Source: Melampsora larici-populina 98AG31
Taxonomy: Eukaryota > Basidiomycota > Pucciniomycetes > Pucciniales > Melampsoraceae
Reading direction: 5' to 3'
Assembly: GCF_000204055.1 (NCBI RefSeq)
Contig: NW_006768799.1
Coordinates: 197,040 to 261,039, forward strand
Length of the DNA stretch: 64,000 nt
Positions 1 through 12,117 of this stretch are shown here, piece by piece. The notes below the pieces were generated by a model. The model was not told the origin of the DNA, ran no database searches, and saw only the letters and a program-made list of their open reading frames with translations. The number at the start of each line of letters is the position of its first letter. The stretch's first letter is position 1. Made by a program: the position numbers and the translations under genes.

Positions 1-305
1 GAAGAGCTCCATTTTATGGGCAAATCCTCGACTTTCCTGGATATTCAGCTGGTTAAACCCTTACAAACTTACATATTTTTATTCGCCGGCGGGCTGAACA
101 TTCGTGCACCTCACCTGACCATCATTCGCAGTTCGATAGTCTTTACTATTCTCAAATTTGACCGTCCGTTTGTTAGTAAAACCATTCCATCACAATCCTT
201 CGAGCCTAGGTCTTTTTTCTCAAATCGTATCCTAGCAAGAACTTGACCCATAAACACCTTTTGAGGGTCTTCGACGTTCCAGCGCTCTTCAAGATCCTTT
301 GCATC

Positions 306-800
306 ATGAAGTACCATATGATCTTTGTGGGAGCAATATCCCTCCTGAACTATCAGGCATATGGTCTCCTGCATGAACTTGTAGCTCCACCACTTCCGCA
401 AAACTTCCAGGTCATCGATAAAGGAGTAGAAGGTTTAAATGCTCACATCAAGCCCTTGCCTGGCATGGAAAAGATGCAAGCAGATTTTGATCTTAATCAA
501 CAATTGCAAAGACAGACCATTAACTATCAATTCAATCCGAAAGAATCAGATGTCCAATTCGGGCCGTTCGGGTCGGAAACAGATGAAGTTGACGGAGGCA
601 CGCTGCACATTTCTGGACCAACTACTTCAGTAGCAGCACCAGAAATAGCACCAGAGGCAATCGCAGAACCAATAAGAAGTGCATGGGTGGCCGCACGTCG
701 ATTCAGAGGATGTTCTCGCAAACCTCCGCAGGGCGAAGTCCCCCCGGCTGTCAAGGGACGTTTAGCTTGGTTCTTCAACGGTGGTATAAATGGATGTTGA
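306..800 (+). CDS. small secreted protein, unknown function
   Basis: Open reading frame of 164 codons from the ATG at 306. The first residues (MKYHMIFVGAISLLNYQAYG) form a plausible signal peptide: a lysine, a hydrophobic core, then small residues before a likely cleavage site near residue 20. The mature part is hydrophilic, then Pro/Ala-rich, and ends in a short basic region with two cysteines, one at the last codon. No family was recognised. An in-frame reading extends upstream of 306, but it has no ATG and no signal-peptide character, so 306 is preferred. Candidate secreted or effector-like protein; a chance ORF remains possible. Confidence 0.45.
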   Translation: MKYHMIFVGAISLLNYQAYGLLHELVAPPLPQNFQVIDKGVEGLNAHIKPLPGMEKMQADFDLNQQLQRQTINYQFNPKESDVQFGPFGSETDEVDGGTLHISGPTTSVAAPEIAPEAIAEPIRSAWVAARRFRGCSRKPPQGEVPPAVKGRLAWFFNGGINGC

Positions 801-2120
801 AGACGTGGAAAGATGCATGAAACATCTTCGTTACGGGATCTTCTTTGATTATTACTGTCTTTTGGTTTGCTAAAGAATCGAGGATATAAACCCACGACTT
901 CCTTGATTGTGTGTTCACTTGCAAGACCAAGAAAACACTCGTTTTTGTTCAACTTCTTTATCGTGCTTGTCTGTTTTAGGTAGTCTTTGATACACAGATT
1001 TTTGGAGGGATTTGATAAAATTAACATTGTACCTGTTTATACAAGCAACTCGGAATCATCATATTGTGGTATGGTGAATATATATCAGCTAAATTGTATT
1101 TACCAATTGGGGAGATAGCAGCACATATCACATCAATCATCTCCCCGACTATGAGATCTCACCTTTTTTACATTCCGAGAAAATATTGTCTTCTTTTTTC
1201 TTGAGGCTCTGGGTGTAAGAAAGATTCAAAACAATCAGATTTTTGGGTATAAAAACATGACAACCAGGCAGTAAACGTTTTCTGTCATTCATATTATGAG
1301 TTGATGAATGCGGGATCCATAGAAAAGAATGATTGAGATGTGTGCACGGGAATGGCAAACTGATTGGTTGAGCTTGATACAGGAACTAATCAAGCAGGAA
1401 ATAAAAGTTGATCATAGAAATTACTCACATTTTTTATCTCAGCTTACACATCTTCCCTTTTGCTATGTATTTACGGAGAACTGGTGCATGATCCAGCAGG
1501 GGTCAATCAAAAGAATTTGAATACAAAAAAGGACTCATAGCTATTGGATAAGGCTCATTAATCCCTATGGATCTCCCATTTCCCATGTACACATCTGATT
1601 GTCCGGTTTACCATCCTTTGCTTAGGCAATCTCGGTCGGAGGAAGGTGCAGTGTCATGTAGACAGCACAGCCCTTCAAAGACTTCAATCATGAAGCTGAG
1701 TTGTCCAGGAATGTGATCTCAAAGCGCTTTGCGATAAAGGGTACGCAATGCTATTCCTGATCGAATCTTCCACGAGTCTCAAGTGGTTTTTCTCAGGCCC
1801 AAGCAGAGACTCCAGACCATCTATTGCAAGTCACAGATTTCTATTGCAGCTTACCAATGGACCGTTGCTGAGTTTGATGAAATTTCAGGTTCAAGGGCAG
1901 TAATCAGTAACAGATTCATGTCCCTCTTTAATGGCCGATTCGCGTATTGGGGCACATTCTTATTTTTTGGGAGGGGATAAAACCTCTTCTCGTCTTTGTA
2001 GCTGGGAGCAATTGATCAATTCTCCTTCCCGTCTTCAACTCTTTATTCGCAACTTTATAACCAATTCTTGTGATACCAACTCAAAGCTTTTTAACAAAGA
2101 CCTATCAATCAATCTTCACA
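801..2120. other. intergenic, no gene seen
   Basis: AT-rich sequence with only short uninformative ORFs. The last ~100 bases before 2121 are pyrimidine-rich with CAATC/TCAAT motifs, as expected for the leader of the BTB gene. No repeat or RNA gene was recognised. Confidence 0.5.
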
Positions 2121-3379
2121 ATGTCTTCTATCACATTCATCGCCTCAATGGAGAGCTCTGCTCAACTTTCCAAAACTCAACCTCAACCCAAGCCCGTATT
2201 TGCACTTCCCATCATACCCGTCAAAGCCAACGAGCCGTACTATCACGAATCATATCCAATTACTACGCCAGGTGTTGATTTGATTCTCGCTTCCTCAGAT
2301 CTGATTTCATGTCGATTTGCTATCTCTTCTAGAAAGCTGGCTTTCCAACCTGAAGTATTTTCTCGTACCGATAGAGTCAATATCGAACTTTCTCTTGGGG
2401 TTCCTTTGGTTCAGATGGATGGATCTAAAGAAGTCGTTGAGATCATCTTATCTTGCCTTGATTCAAACTTGATACCGGACCTATCTGCTTACAAATTTGA
2501 TGATCTCGGTATGTTATTTTTTGGGTCATGTCCATTGCTATAGAATCGCACAAGATACTATCTTTTCAGCTTTGTAATGTCTGTCATGAAGCAAGATTGA
2601 TTTACGTTCTCCGGTTCAACTTACAGTTAGTGCACTCGAAGCGGTGGCAGGCGGGTTGGAACTTGAGAAAGTGGAACGACTTTGTTTGCTTGCAATTGGG
2701 TAAGAAGAACCGTCATATAAGACTGAGTACCTTCAATCAACTCATGATTTTTTTCGCCCCCTGATTTTTTTTGTAAAGTTCATATTACAAGTCCAAGCCC
2801 GTTCACGTATTCGCACTGGCTGAAATCTACGAATGTGATTGGATGGCCAAACTCGCATCCGAGGAAACATTGCCATTGGACATCACTCTTTCAGAGCACA
2901 AGCGTCTTCTTTCCAGTGAAGCTTATGATGCCTTGGTGAGGGATTTCATCGATTTCTCCCCATTTTACAAAATCAAATAGTTAACATGTTCTATTGAAAT
3001 TATCTAGCTCGAACTACACTCCTATCGAAGGAAAGAAGCTCGTCGAATCTTAAGCAACTTGAGGATACCTCTAAGCTTTTCACATCCTTCAAATTGTGAA
3101 CCATCTCACATTGAAAACTTTTGGAAATCTTCGTTAGGTAGACTTAAAAGAGCTGCATTGAATTCATCAGCTGACTTGAATATGAAGAGGTTGTTTTCAC
3201 CCGAACTTGAAAAAGCTGCAAGTTTATTACCTTGCTCTTCATGTCGACAATTGGTTTCTTGTTTTGCTGAGTTGGCTGCTATAGAGTTTAGTCAAGTTAG
3301 GCGTTGGGTTCTTCCCACTTCATCTAATTTTTCTGATTCAAGCCTTCCTACTCATGAAGCTTCTTTCAAGCAGTTGTGA
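2121..3379 (+). CDS. BTB/POZ domain protein (4 exons)
   Basis: Four exons at 2121-2508, 2627-2699, 2779-2935 and 3008-3379, with consistent phases (1, 2, 0) and GT-AG junctions, give 329 residues. Exon 1 encodes a BTB core: VDLILASSDLISCRF, a helix-strand turn, then KEVVEIILSCLD. Exon 3 encodes the post-BTB helix KPVHVFALAEIYECDW, and exon 4 begins LELHSYRRKEARRIL. This is the layout of basidiomycete BTB-only proteins, which are presumed protein-interaction or Cullin-3 adaptor modules. A Cys pair (LLPCSSC) lies in the C-terminal part. The ATG at 2121 follows a pyrimidine-rich leader. Family is firm; cellular role is unknown. Confidence 0.82.
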
Positions 3380-5388
3380 AGTCAAATTGATGTAGGATTG
3401 AAGTCTAAAGATCCATTTACAATACCCTCTTCAATGCAATCTTGTAAACTCAAAGCTACTTTGAACATTCCCTGCAGAGATTCTTGTAATACATCTTCTT
3501 TCTAACATCTTCGTTTTTTCATATCTCTATGTATTCAGAATATCACCTTGGATTTCTTGTTGGTGAATTTGTAGATCAGTATGTAGTTTTAAGATCATAC
3601 ATTGTCTTCTTTGATAAATTTTCTATTTCACATTCTATGAAAAATCCATGTATACATTATTTGAAGGTCTATCTGAATACAAAAGTCTCAGTGGCTTTTG
3701 ATGACAATAGCACATTAAATAATCAATTCTATATCACCTTTTCTTTGCACCTGGTTGTTCATAACCATTGAGATACCCTGAACTCAAGAGAAAGAAATTG
3801 GTTTGTGGAAAATACTAAAAGCACATGATTTTCAGTCATGATTCAATGACAAAGGACTCCTTGTATTGGGGCTCTGAACAAAGTAGAAAATATGTTGGTC
3901 AACATTGCTGGCATTGGTATTGTTCAGCGTAACAAAATCAGAGCTATTGCTTGTGAGCTAGGGCAACTTTCCATAAGCAGAGAAATGTGGGGTTCAAGTT
4001 AAACCATAGTTTGGCCTAATCAGAGGGAGCTACTCAAATTTCTCCCTGTCCCCTTATGAGATCAAAGCCCCATACTGAAGAAGGTTTTGTCTTGAGACAT
4101 CTTTTTGGAGAGTCAAAGGGGCGGAACAATTTAAGCAACACTGCCACAGTTACTTTACTGTTTACAGTAAAGTAATGGTAAAGTAAATTCTTTTCCAGTA
4201 TAAGTATCAAGATACTTAGTGTTGGTCTGACCAATACCTTACTCCCAGGTCCCTGAGAGTCAGACAGTATCATCAATTTCAATACCGTATCTAGTAAAGT
4301 ATCAGAAAACTGATACAGTCAAATAGAGTCAAATGCAAAAAGGTTGAAATCTTGTTACCAAACATTTGGGTTGATGGTCCGTGCACGCGGCATATGTAAG
4401 CGCCTCTGAACACCCACATATCCCCAGTGTGCCCTGTATCCTCCGTCACGTAAGCCCCCTAAAAGATCTCTGGGCTTCATTTCCTGGTTCCCTTCCCTTT
4501 CCTTCCGGTGTCCATGCCATGAGCAGTCTTCACCCATATTCCAACCACAAGTGAACCGCCCATGGATTTCATAGACATTCATCCGGGACCGATCAAGTTT
4601 CAGATTGGTTCCTGTCATACCACCCATCATCTTTGATCATCAGAACTTGATTTTTCTTCCTTGTTCAACGCCTACGCTTCCTACTTTGCCAACACCACCA
4701 GTACTGTTCTCATAATGAATCACTGTTTGTCACCTGCCCAAATGAGCACCCTTTTAAACCCTACCAATTTTCAACCTGGGTTCAAGTATTGATTGCACCC
4801 ATTCCAAAGTCCTCGGTCTTCTCAACTTGCCACCAAAGGTTGAACCCAATTCAACCCCAATCAAGGGACTTGGTAACGGCCTGCCCACCACACCGTGTAA
4901 ATATCCTTGTAGCATGTCGACGTGCACACACAAAAGACTTTCCTTAGATCCTGTAAAGACCCATCAAAGAGGTACCACAACAAGCACATCTTCCCCTTAT
5001 CACCTGGGAGGTTGAAAGTCAGTTGACTCCTGCTGACCACAAAGGATTCCGCAAATCCTTTGAATAAATCACTATTCACAAAAGGTGCTCAAAGGCAATC
5101 TCAGTCTAAATCCGACCAAAAGACTTTGAGATTTGTTTCAAAACCCTCCGTGTGTGCACTTCGATGTGCTACACAAATATTGACATGGTGCCAGTGGCAA
5201 GTTGATTCATATCAACCTCTGTACTAGCGAGCAGGATGTGTATGACTATGTGGAGGACAGCCCTTCCAAAAGCCCAGGTATGTCCTTTTTTTATCTTACA
5301 GTTCAAAGGAGGGTGACTTTGAACTGAGCGCTCACTCTCCTCACTCTCTTCTCCCTGGGCCTACCTAGGTGCTCAAAAAGACACACTC
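3380..5388. other. intergenic with repeat-like segments
   Basis: No supported gene. Around 4130-4330 there is a patch dense in AGTAAAGTA and GATACT words, including the palindrome listed at 4151-4174; it resembles a decayed miniature element. From about 4820 to 5380 the sequence may hold the 5' exons of the pseudogene at 5389, with splice-like sites at 5280 (GTATGT) and 5367 (CCTAG), but no reading frame is convincing. Confidence 0.4.
4151..4174. repeat. perfect short inverted repeat
   Basis: An 11-bp arm TACTTTACTGT is followed by 2 bases and then its exact reverse complement. It lies in a patch of degenerate AGTAAAGTA words that may be the remnant of a foldback element. Confidence 0.7.
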
Positions 5389-6872
5389 ATGTGGCTGCGG
5401 AGTTTGTCTTACACTTTCTACTTATTGAAAGGGACCAACATCACCAAGGGAAGCAGCAGCAAGAAAAAACCGGCTTACATTTTGATCCCGCTGCCTACCA
5501 CCAAGGTGTTGTTTGACTTATCCTCAAACAAGTTCCACAACTTGAAGAAACAGTTGTTCCTGTTATCCAGCAAGATCGACAAAACCAATGATGACTTGAA
5601 GGGAAACACCACCATCCTCCAAGCCGCCGATGCGAGTGACAGAGTGGTGATCATGGAGTTCATTGTCAAACATGATGCCTATGGCAAAGGGCTCAAGCAA
5701 GAGTTGGGGCAGAGATGGTGATGTTGGGAGGTTTTTTGCTGCTGTTTAAGCCTTGCCTGGCACGGATGCTGGATTCACAATTGTCATGTAAAATCCAGCC
5801 AAAGCTGCGCAAGAGGCAGCCGATGTAAGCATTTGCTTTTTGCATCCTCCTAGCCTAGGCCATCCAGCTGATCAAACCTATTTCTCATGTTGCTCTTGAT
5901 GTAGAGTCTGACCAAAAAAACAAGGGCGACTTCAAGCTCATCACAACATTGAGAATGTTGCAACCACGTTGACTGCGCTCGCCCGTTTGGTCCCACTGGA
6001 TCCTCAAAAAGAATTGCTCCAAACCTTGCAGCCCAAACTTGGTTTGTTCACAAACCACAATAACAAGGGTTAGCATATTTTCAACCCAGACGATCTCTCT
6101 AAAAAGATGGAGTTGACCTTTGCGAACCTCATTGAATGGGCCGGAGCATTAGTAAGCCCAATTTATCTCTCTGACACCTCTTGAATATCTCATGTATCTG
6201 ACCCCAAATGTCCCTCAGGCAGCAGGTATCCCGGGCGTGACCTTGAACATCCCGCCAAAAGACCCTGACTTTGTTTGGAAGGACATCAAACGCCCCAACA
6301 CCATTTTTTCCCTGGTGCCAGATGTCAAACAATGCAAGATCAGCCCATGGCCTCCTACCTTCCCCCTTGGCAGCTATGCTGAAATGCAAAGTACCAACGT
6401 GAACATCAATTATGATGTCATACGCAGGGTTTATCCTCAATCAACGTTGTTTGACTACCTAAGCTTTTGCGACTTTGGTGACGCGACAATTTTGGACATA
6501 GCAAAGATCTTGATTGCTCATGGAATCCACAGTTTTCACCAGATTCTCTTCCCCGCCGTGTTGAATGCCAAGATCATCAAGTCATGGGGTATATTTTGGG
6601 GTAGCGCGATGGAACTAATGATGCATCCTTGTAGGTTCTATCAAAGCCGAGCTCAACCAGAGAATGATGTTGATCGTTTGAACAAAGGTAAAGTCAAGGC
6701 TGTAAATTCAGGGGATACAAAGTACAAGTCCGGGCACGTGCCCGGGCAAGCACCCAGAAGTTCAGATCCCCGGACACAAGCTGAAATCTGGGCAAAAAAA
6801 GACTTCCCAGCTCAACACCCAGTTCTCCGCCCGGAAACCCCACACTCATTTCCATGCCTTCAAACCACGTAA
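5389..6872 (+). pseudogene. pseudogene of the transposon accessory-protein family
   Basis: Degenerate relative of the intact accessory gene at 15327-17686. The block at 5430-5720 matches its middle domain (FHNLKKQLFLL beside EIKNSLFDLC, then AADASDR and GKGL). GFTIVM-stop-NPAKAAQEAAD at about 5770-5830 matches GFRIMMENPKKMARNN, with TAA at 5789-5791 where the intact copy has GAA. A splice-like GTAAGC follows at the same position as in the intact gene. DDLSKKMELTFANLIEWAGAL at about 6091-6151 is followed by an intron and then GIPGVTLNIPPKDPDFVW, again with the same intron position. A SAM-like tail (DYLSFCDF ... SWGIFWGSAMEL) closes it. Nonsense codons make it non-functional. No TIRs were found around it. 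Confidence 0.72.
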
Positions 6873-6959
6873 ATTCATGTCTTCCTCTCAGGTTTAAACT
6901 TGGATACCATCAATTCCTCGTTTTCAATTGTTTTCTTCTGTGTTTCCTGAAACTTATCT

Positions 6960-7270
6960 TTTTTAATACTTTTCAATCGTGTTTAGTTTTTGATTGCTTT
7001 TTTGATTTTGATCATTTCTGTTGATTGTTTTGTTGTTTTTGCTTGAAACTGATCTTGTTATGTTTTGTGTTTTGCTTTTGATCGTTTCCTTTTTGATTGT
7101 TTCATTCTTTTGACTGTTTTTTTTGATTGTTTTGTTTTTTGATTGTTTTGTTTTTTTGATTGTTTCATTCTTTTGGGTTGTTTTGTTTTGTTTTGTTTTG
7201 TTTTGTTTTGTTTCTGCTTGAGACTGGTCTTTTCTCTTATTTAACAAGCATTGTTCAATCTTTTTCTTCA
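6960..7270. repeat. low-complexity TTGATTGTTTTG / (TTTTG)n tract
   Basis: T-rich degenerate repeats of TTGATTGTTT lead into a pure TTTTG pentanucleotide array near 7180-7212. The lysine-rich ORF on the opposite strand is an artefact of this tract. Confidence 0.85.
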
Positions 7271-7857
7271 CAATTCAACTCATCTTCCATTTATTGAATG
7301 TTTTCTTTCCTTCCTTTGCAATTGCACAGTGGTTTCTCTTATTGAGTACTTTTGATAAGGGAGTCAATTATCAAGAGCGAGTTTGTAGAGATCATCCCAC
7401 AAGCCATACAAGAGAGAGCAAGAAAAATATGAAGCTTAGTGGATGTCTGGTCTTTGGGTATGTATCACAATAGCTTAATGTCTTGGTATAAACGAGCTGC
7501 AGGGCCATGAGCTATTCCTTTAGATTCAAGGACTCTATCGTTCCACGGTTTCTGGCTACTGAGGGTTCAAAGGTACAGGGGTGCCCGGGCACATGCCCCC
7601 AAGTCCAGAATCTAAATTTACAGCCAAAAATGAAATCTGGACTTCTGGACATGTGCCTGGACTTCTACTTTTATCCCCTAATTGATGTGATACCTGCCTG
7701 TGATTCCCAAAACCCTCCTCTTTACACACATCATCATCTTTTGTCCCCCATTTGTCAAATGTGATGTGTTGGTCAATCACTCTATGCTTAAAGCAATACC
7801 CACATAACTCCTGTGTACACCCCGTCATCATATGTTGTATCAATCTGATTTAGGTTA
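7271..7857. other. intergenic with GC palindromic patches
   Basis: No gene. A patch near 7575-7670 contains GTGCCCGGGCAC and partly self-complementary AAGTCCAGAA/TTCTGGACAT words. A similar CGGGCACGTGCCCG palindrome lies at about 6729. These may be ends of a short decayed element. Confidence 0.4.
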
Positions 7858-7864
7858 CTTTAAA

Positions 7865-10800
7865 CAACGCCAAGCCGCTGTGCTGCGTAACAGCAACGGG
7901 GGGTTGCGGAGCAGTGCAACCTCCCAGATTTCAAGCCATAATGGGCAGCGCAGTCAGCAACCGCGCTGCCCGTTGCGTTACCGTTGCGCAACGGGGGGGG
8001 CAGGTGGGACAGGTGGGACGGCATAGCATTTGATTGATTGCATCATGTTTATTAGGGGTGTACTACGTGTATATTGAAAGAAAGAAACTTTTTTTAAACT
8101 GATTCGATTCATTTACCCATTTTGGTCTTCAACTTCCCACCAAAAGTCTTGATTGCATCGTTTACCTCGGTATACTTATGTGCTAAAGGCACCCCTTGAC
8201 GGATCCAAAGCCTCGATCCCACACAACATTCGATAGTTCGTGGGATTAAAGATGCACGGTCGGATGAGCATATATCTGCTGCAGCAGAGAAAGTCCGTTC
8301 AACTGTGGCCGAGCTCGCCGGAAGAGACATATAGTCTCTGGCTAGAGCAGCCAAAACTGGAAAGACTGTACAGTTTGCCTGCAAAGAACAACATAAAGCA
8401 ACGGTGAATAAATTGATCATGCGAGGTTTTATAGGAGAAAAACAAAAAAATACCTTCCACCATGGCAAGATTGCTATGCTTTCATGGGCGTTGTCTTGGG
8501 CAGACATTGGATGTGACCCCTTCAGGTAGGCTGCGACTTCATCTACCTCAACCTCGGGCTCTTGAGCTGTGAATAGCTGAAACATGCTATTGACCGAATG
8601 AGAGTCCGAGTTTTCCTTGGCCGGGGCTGGATTATTCTTGGGCTTAGCGGCTGACACCAGTTCTTTACGTTGCTTGTCAAATTTAGTTCGAAGGAGGTTT
8701 TCCGCACAGATGGTGTGGGGACTTTGAGCCCCAAAAGCCTTCTTGTAGAACTCGAGTCGAAAGAACGGGTTGAGGAGACTTGCCATTACAGTGGTATTGC
8801 ATCGTAAAGCTTCTTCGAGGTATTTATCAACACGAGTTTGCATCGAGATAATCATCGGTAAGAGTGCATCACCCACTTGAAGGTCCTTTGCACGACTTGC
8901 AAGGTGCACCTTGAGTGCGTAGAACTTGGGAATGACCATCGATCCGGTTGGCCCATCCCCCTCCATTCGTTTGGTCAGGTCGAGGAAAGGCTGATGAGAA
9001 GCAAAATCATAAGTAAAAGAGTCCAACTTAGGAGTTAGTAAAGGTCATGGACTCACAGCAAGTTCATTAGTCAATTCCTCAAGGGAATTCCAGTCGTCCG
9101 GTGAGAAGTAAATCTCGTGGAAGTATCCACGAGGTTTTTGGGAACTCCTGTTGCGTCTCTTCCTACTACGCACATGTTCCAAGTCCTCAGCAAGAAGTTT
9201 GTTGACCACCTGCAATGTGACAAGTGTATCATCAGCGCTAAAACACTATGGGAAGCAGGAAGATAAACCCACCTTCCGTGCCTGCACCAACCTGTTGAGG
9301 GAGTCAAATTCGGCGTTCCATCGTGTGGCGTTGTAGCCCGGAATCAAAGGCAACAGTTTGAGATTGAGAGCCTTCGCCTTCCTCGCGAAATGTCGCCTCC
9401 AAGCCGCTGATCGAGCCACTCTGCGCGATATGAAGTTAGCCTACAAACAAAAAGGAAATAGCAGTCAGTTCCAATTTGGAGATCGATATGACCTTCAAGA
9501 AATATGTCAACTCACCTTACTGGATCAAACGTTGAGCTTGTTTGCGTGCTGTCTGGAAGTGGTGTTCTTGAAACACTCAGCACCTGAAGGCTCAAGTGCT
9601 GCTGCTGATTCAAGAGGGTCCTCCGCATCGTGATTATCCTCGACATCTTCATCATACTCTGGAGCCGAGAGTATGACCTCATGTTGTGAATCATGGTCAG
9701 TCTCGTACTCATCTTCTTCATCAGGTGTAACTTCAAGGTCGTGATCAGATTCTTCAGTATCGATATTGATGACTTTGGGTTGCTCTTCGCCTTCGTCTTC
9801 GTCTTCTTCGGCAATGACGGGCAACTTGCCAGTGATTGGAAAGGCTCCAAGGGTTGACTCACGCAGCTGGGTTCGCGAAGGGGAAGTTTGTCCGAGTTCG
9901 GCTAGACCTCCTTTAACGGTGCAAGATATCTTGTGGAGGAAACACCTTGCATAGTCCGTTCTAGGGCTCCATGTGTAAGATCCTGTGGTAGAAGTCGCAT
10001 TGGTGTGTGATGCTTCAGGAAGTTCGTCTTTGGAAATTCGGAATTGAGTGTCCATCTCTTCGGCCATAGTTATGTTGTTCGAACCGGAATCGGTGACCTG
10101 GGCGAGCATGTGGTGGAATCAAAAGGGAAAACCATATCTAAATTAGATAATTGTTCTAATGAAATATGGAAAAAAAAGGAATACTCATCTTGTAATGAAG
10201 CTTATGCTTCTTCATAAAGTGAACCAACGGTTGAGCTAACCATTTGCCGTTGTGGTGCCACGCAATCAGCTTGAGTGTAAGATGTCGCACTTGAAATCGC
10301 CAGTTGTCGTTGATGAAAGCCACCGAAGCCCCTAGGAAGGCATGGATGTTGTTGGCAGTGGTCCAACCGTCGTGGATCAGGGTAAACCTGCCCTTGTTCC
10401 TCTGCCACAAACACTATGTCAGCGAATTTGATGTTGGAAGGAGAAGGATCAAATACATTGAAAGAGACTTACCAAGATCTCTTTCAATACGGTATCTTGC
10501 AATGACGTATACATCCCGGCTGCCTCTCTGGCCACCCAAGTTCGTCCAAAGATTTTGATGTCGCTTCTGATATATCGGAACGCCAGGCGGAGGTGGTAAT
10601 CCTCGATACGACTCCAAGGCAACGCCCCAGCGAGAATCCACACCGCAAGGATCTGATTCAAGGTTTCGTTTTTGAACTTAATCTTGGATTCTTTTGGATC
10701 AAAAAACTCCATCATTTGGCGTTGACTTTCAGCTTTCTGCTTGCGTTCTTCATCGTAAGCTGAAGGCGGAAGATTTGCACCTGCGTCGATGGCATGCTGG

Positions 10801-12110
10801 CGTGCTGTACATACTGGTCGACGGCGAGTGGCGGTGATGTAACCGTCTCGATGTGCCTTCAGGTTGCCGTTTGAGTCCAAAGATACTCGGCACGTTTGGC
10901 CGCACCAAAGGCAAGGATAAGATCGAGGTCTCTGGTCTTTGTTCTACTGACACGGTAGGACAAAGTGGTAAAAATGAAACACTATGAGATTCAAATAAGA
11001 GAACATAAAGGAAAAGACAAAGTTAAACTTAAACTCACATCGTTCTTTCCGAATTCCGGTTCACCAAAGTAATCTATAACCGCATCATACTCTAACTCTT
11101 GATCATCTTTCACTTCGAGAACCTTTGCTCGCTTGGCTTGTTGGCGCTGGGTGAGTCCATCATCCGAGTCTTGATTCATCTCGGTGTCCGAAGGTACACC
11201 TTCTTCGGTCAGCTGGTCATATATTAGATTGAAACTGCTTTTAGTGATGTAACTGTTATCGCAAGTTCAAAAGAACTTTGCTTACCTGAGGCTGTGGGTT
11301 TTTCGATTTGCTGGCCCTGGTCCTTTTCTTGGAAGTGATCGTCTGCGAGTTAGACACTTCGCTTTCGCCTGAATTCTTTCCATCCTTAGCTTTTTGACTC
11401 GATTTCTTCTGGCGAGACGTAGTAGATGATTGTGAATGTTGTGGAAGAGTTATAGTGATTCTGCTATCAGCTGAGGGCTGAATCATGGTAGAGAGACTTT
11501 TACGAGGAGTCGGTGGACTGCTGGAGCGACGTAAAGGAGTGGAAGACACGTTATTCTGAGGTTGTGAGGTATCATCCAGATCACGTTCGTCACCTGGGCT
11601 ACTAGCCATGACGATTGGATAAAAAATAACTTTGAAAGGATGAAAACCCGATAGAAAGTGTTGAAGGCTGGGCGATGGAGGGGAACTTGATATTGCCAAC
11701 TTCCGGGACAAGGAAGGTCTGAAACGTTCGGGAATGAAGCATAGTGCTTCTTCAATCAAGGGTGATATCATCACCCCTGATTCGTTGAGGTGGATTTGCC
11801 TTTTCGAGATTAGTTGGGGTTGCTGATGATGTGAGGTTGCGATTTAAGGTGAGAATGTGCTGATTGGTCGATGGATTGATGGGCAAAGGGTTGTACCATT
11901 GAACCCTTTGCCCAGCTACCCGGCCCGCTGCGGGGTTGCGCTGCCCGAGCCACGGCTGTGTCCGCACCGCAACCCCTTGGTTTTCAACTCGAATTGAGCA
12001 GCGCAGTTGGCAGCTGCAGAAACGCTGCGGTGCGCTGCGGTGCGGCACATAGCGGCTGCGGTGCGTTCCACTGCGTTGCGCGATTTTGGCAGCGCAGTGG
12101 CCCGGCGTTG
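7865..12110. mobile_element. hAT-superfamily DNA transposon, 4246 bp
   Basis: The ends are imperfect inverted repeats: CAACGCCAAGCCGCTGTG on the left, and CAACGCCGGGCCACTGCG as the reverse complement on the right. Both are followed by GC-rich subterminal repeats (7870-8000 and 11930-12110) unlike the AT-rich surroundings. The element is bracketed by CTTTAAA at 7858-7864 and 12111-12117. hAT elements normally make 8-bp target duplications, so this fits with one base of ambiguity. It encodes a multi-exon hAT transposase on the minus strand, so it may be autonomous. Confidence 0.85.
8109..11609 (-). CDS. hAT transposase (BED-finger, multi-exon)
   Basis: Start ATG at 11609. Exons 11286-11609 and 11039-11212 encode an acidic, serine-rich N-terminus. 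An exon near 10470-10900 carries a zinc-finger segment (CLWCGQTC ... NLKAHRDG). The exon near 10200-10400 holds the DDE/RNase-H start (FTLIHDGWTTANN). The exon near 9537-10100 has GSNNITMA and RCFLHKI, followed by a long acidic insertion. Exons 9273-9440, 9057-9209, 8454-8990 and 8109-8378 follow; the last carries the hAT C-terminal dimerisation domain (LPASSATVERTFSAAADI). The intron at 8991-9056 contains a TACTAAC branch site. The junction near 9441-9536 is unresolved and may hide a lesion. Confidence 0.8.
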
Positions 12111-12117
12111 CTTTAAA

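Noticed and set aside
4827..5015. Short plus-strand ORF as a separate gene
   Set aside because: No domain, and possibly part of the pseudogene's degenerate 5' region.
6963..7271. Minus-strand lysine/asparagine-rich ORF
   Set aside because: It is the translation of the (TTTTG)n and TTGATTGTTT low-complexity tract.
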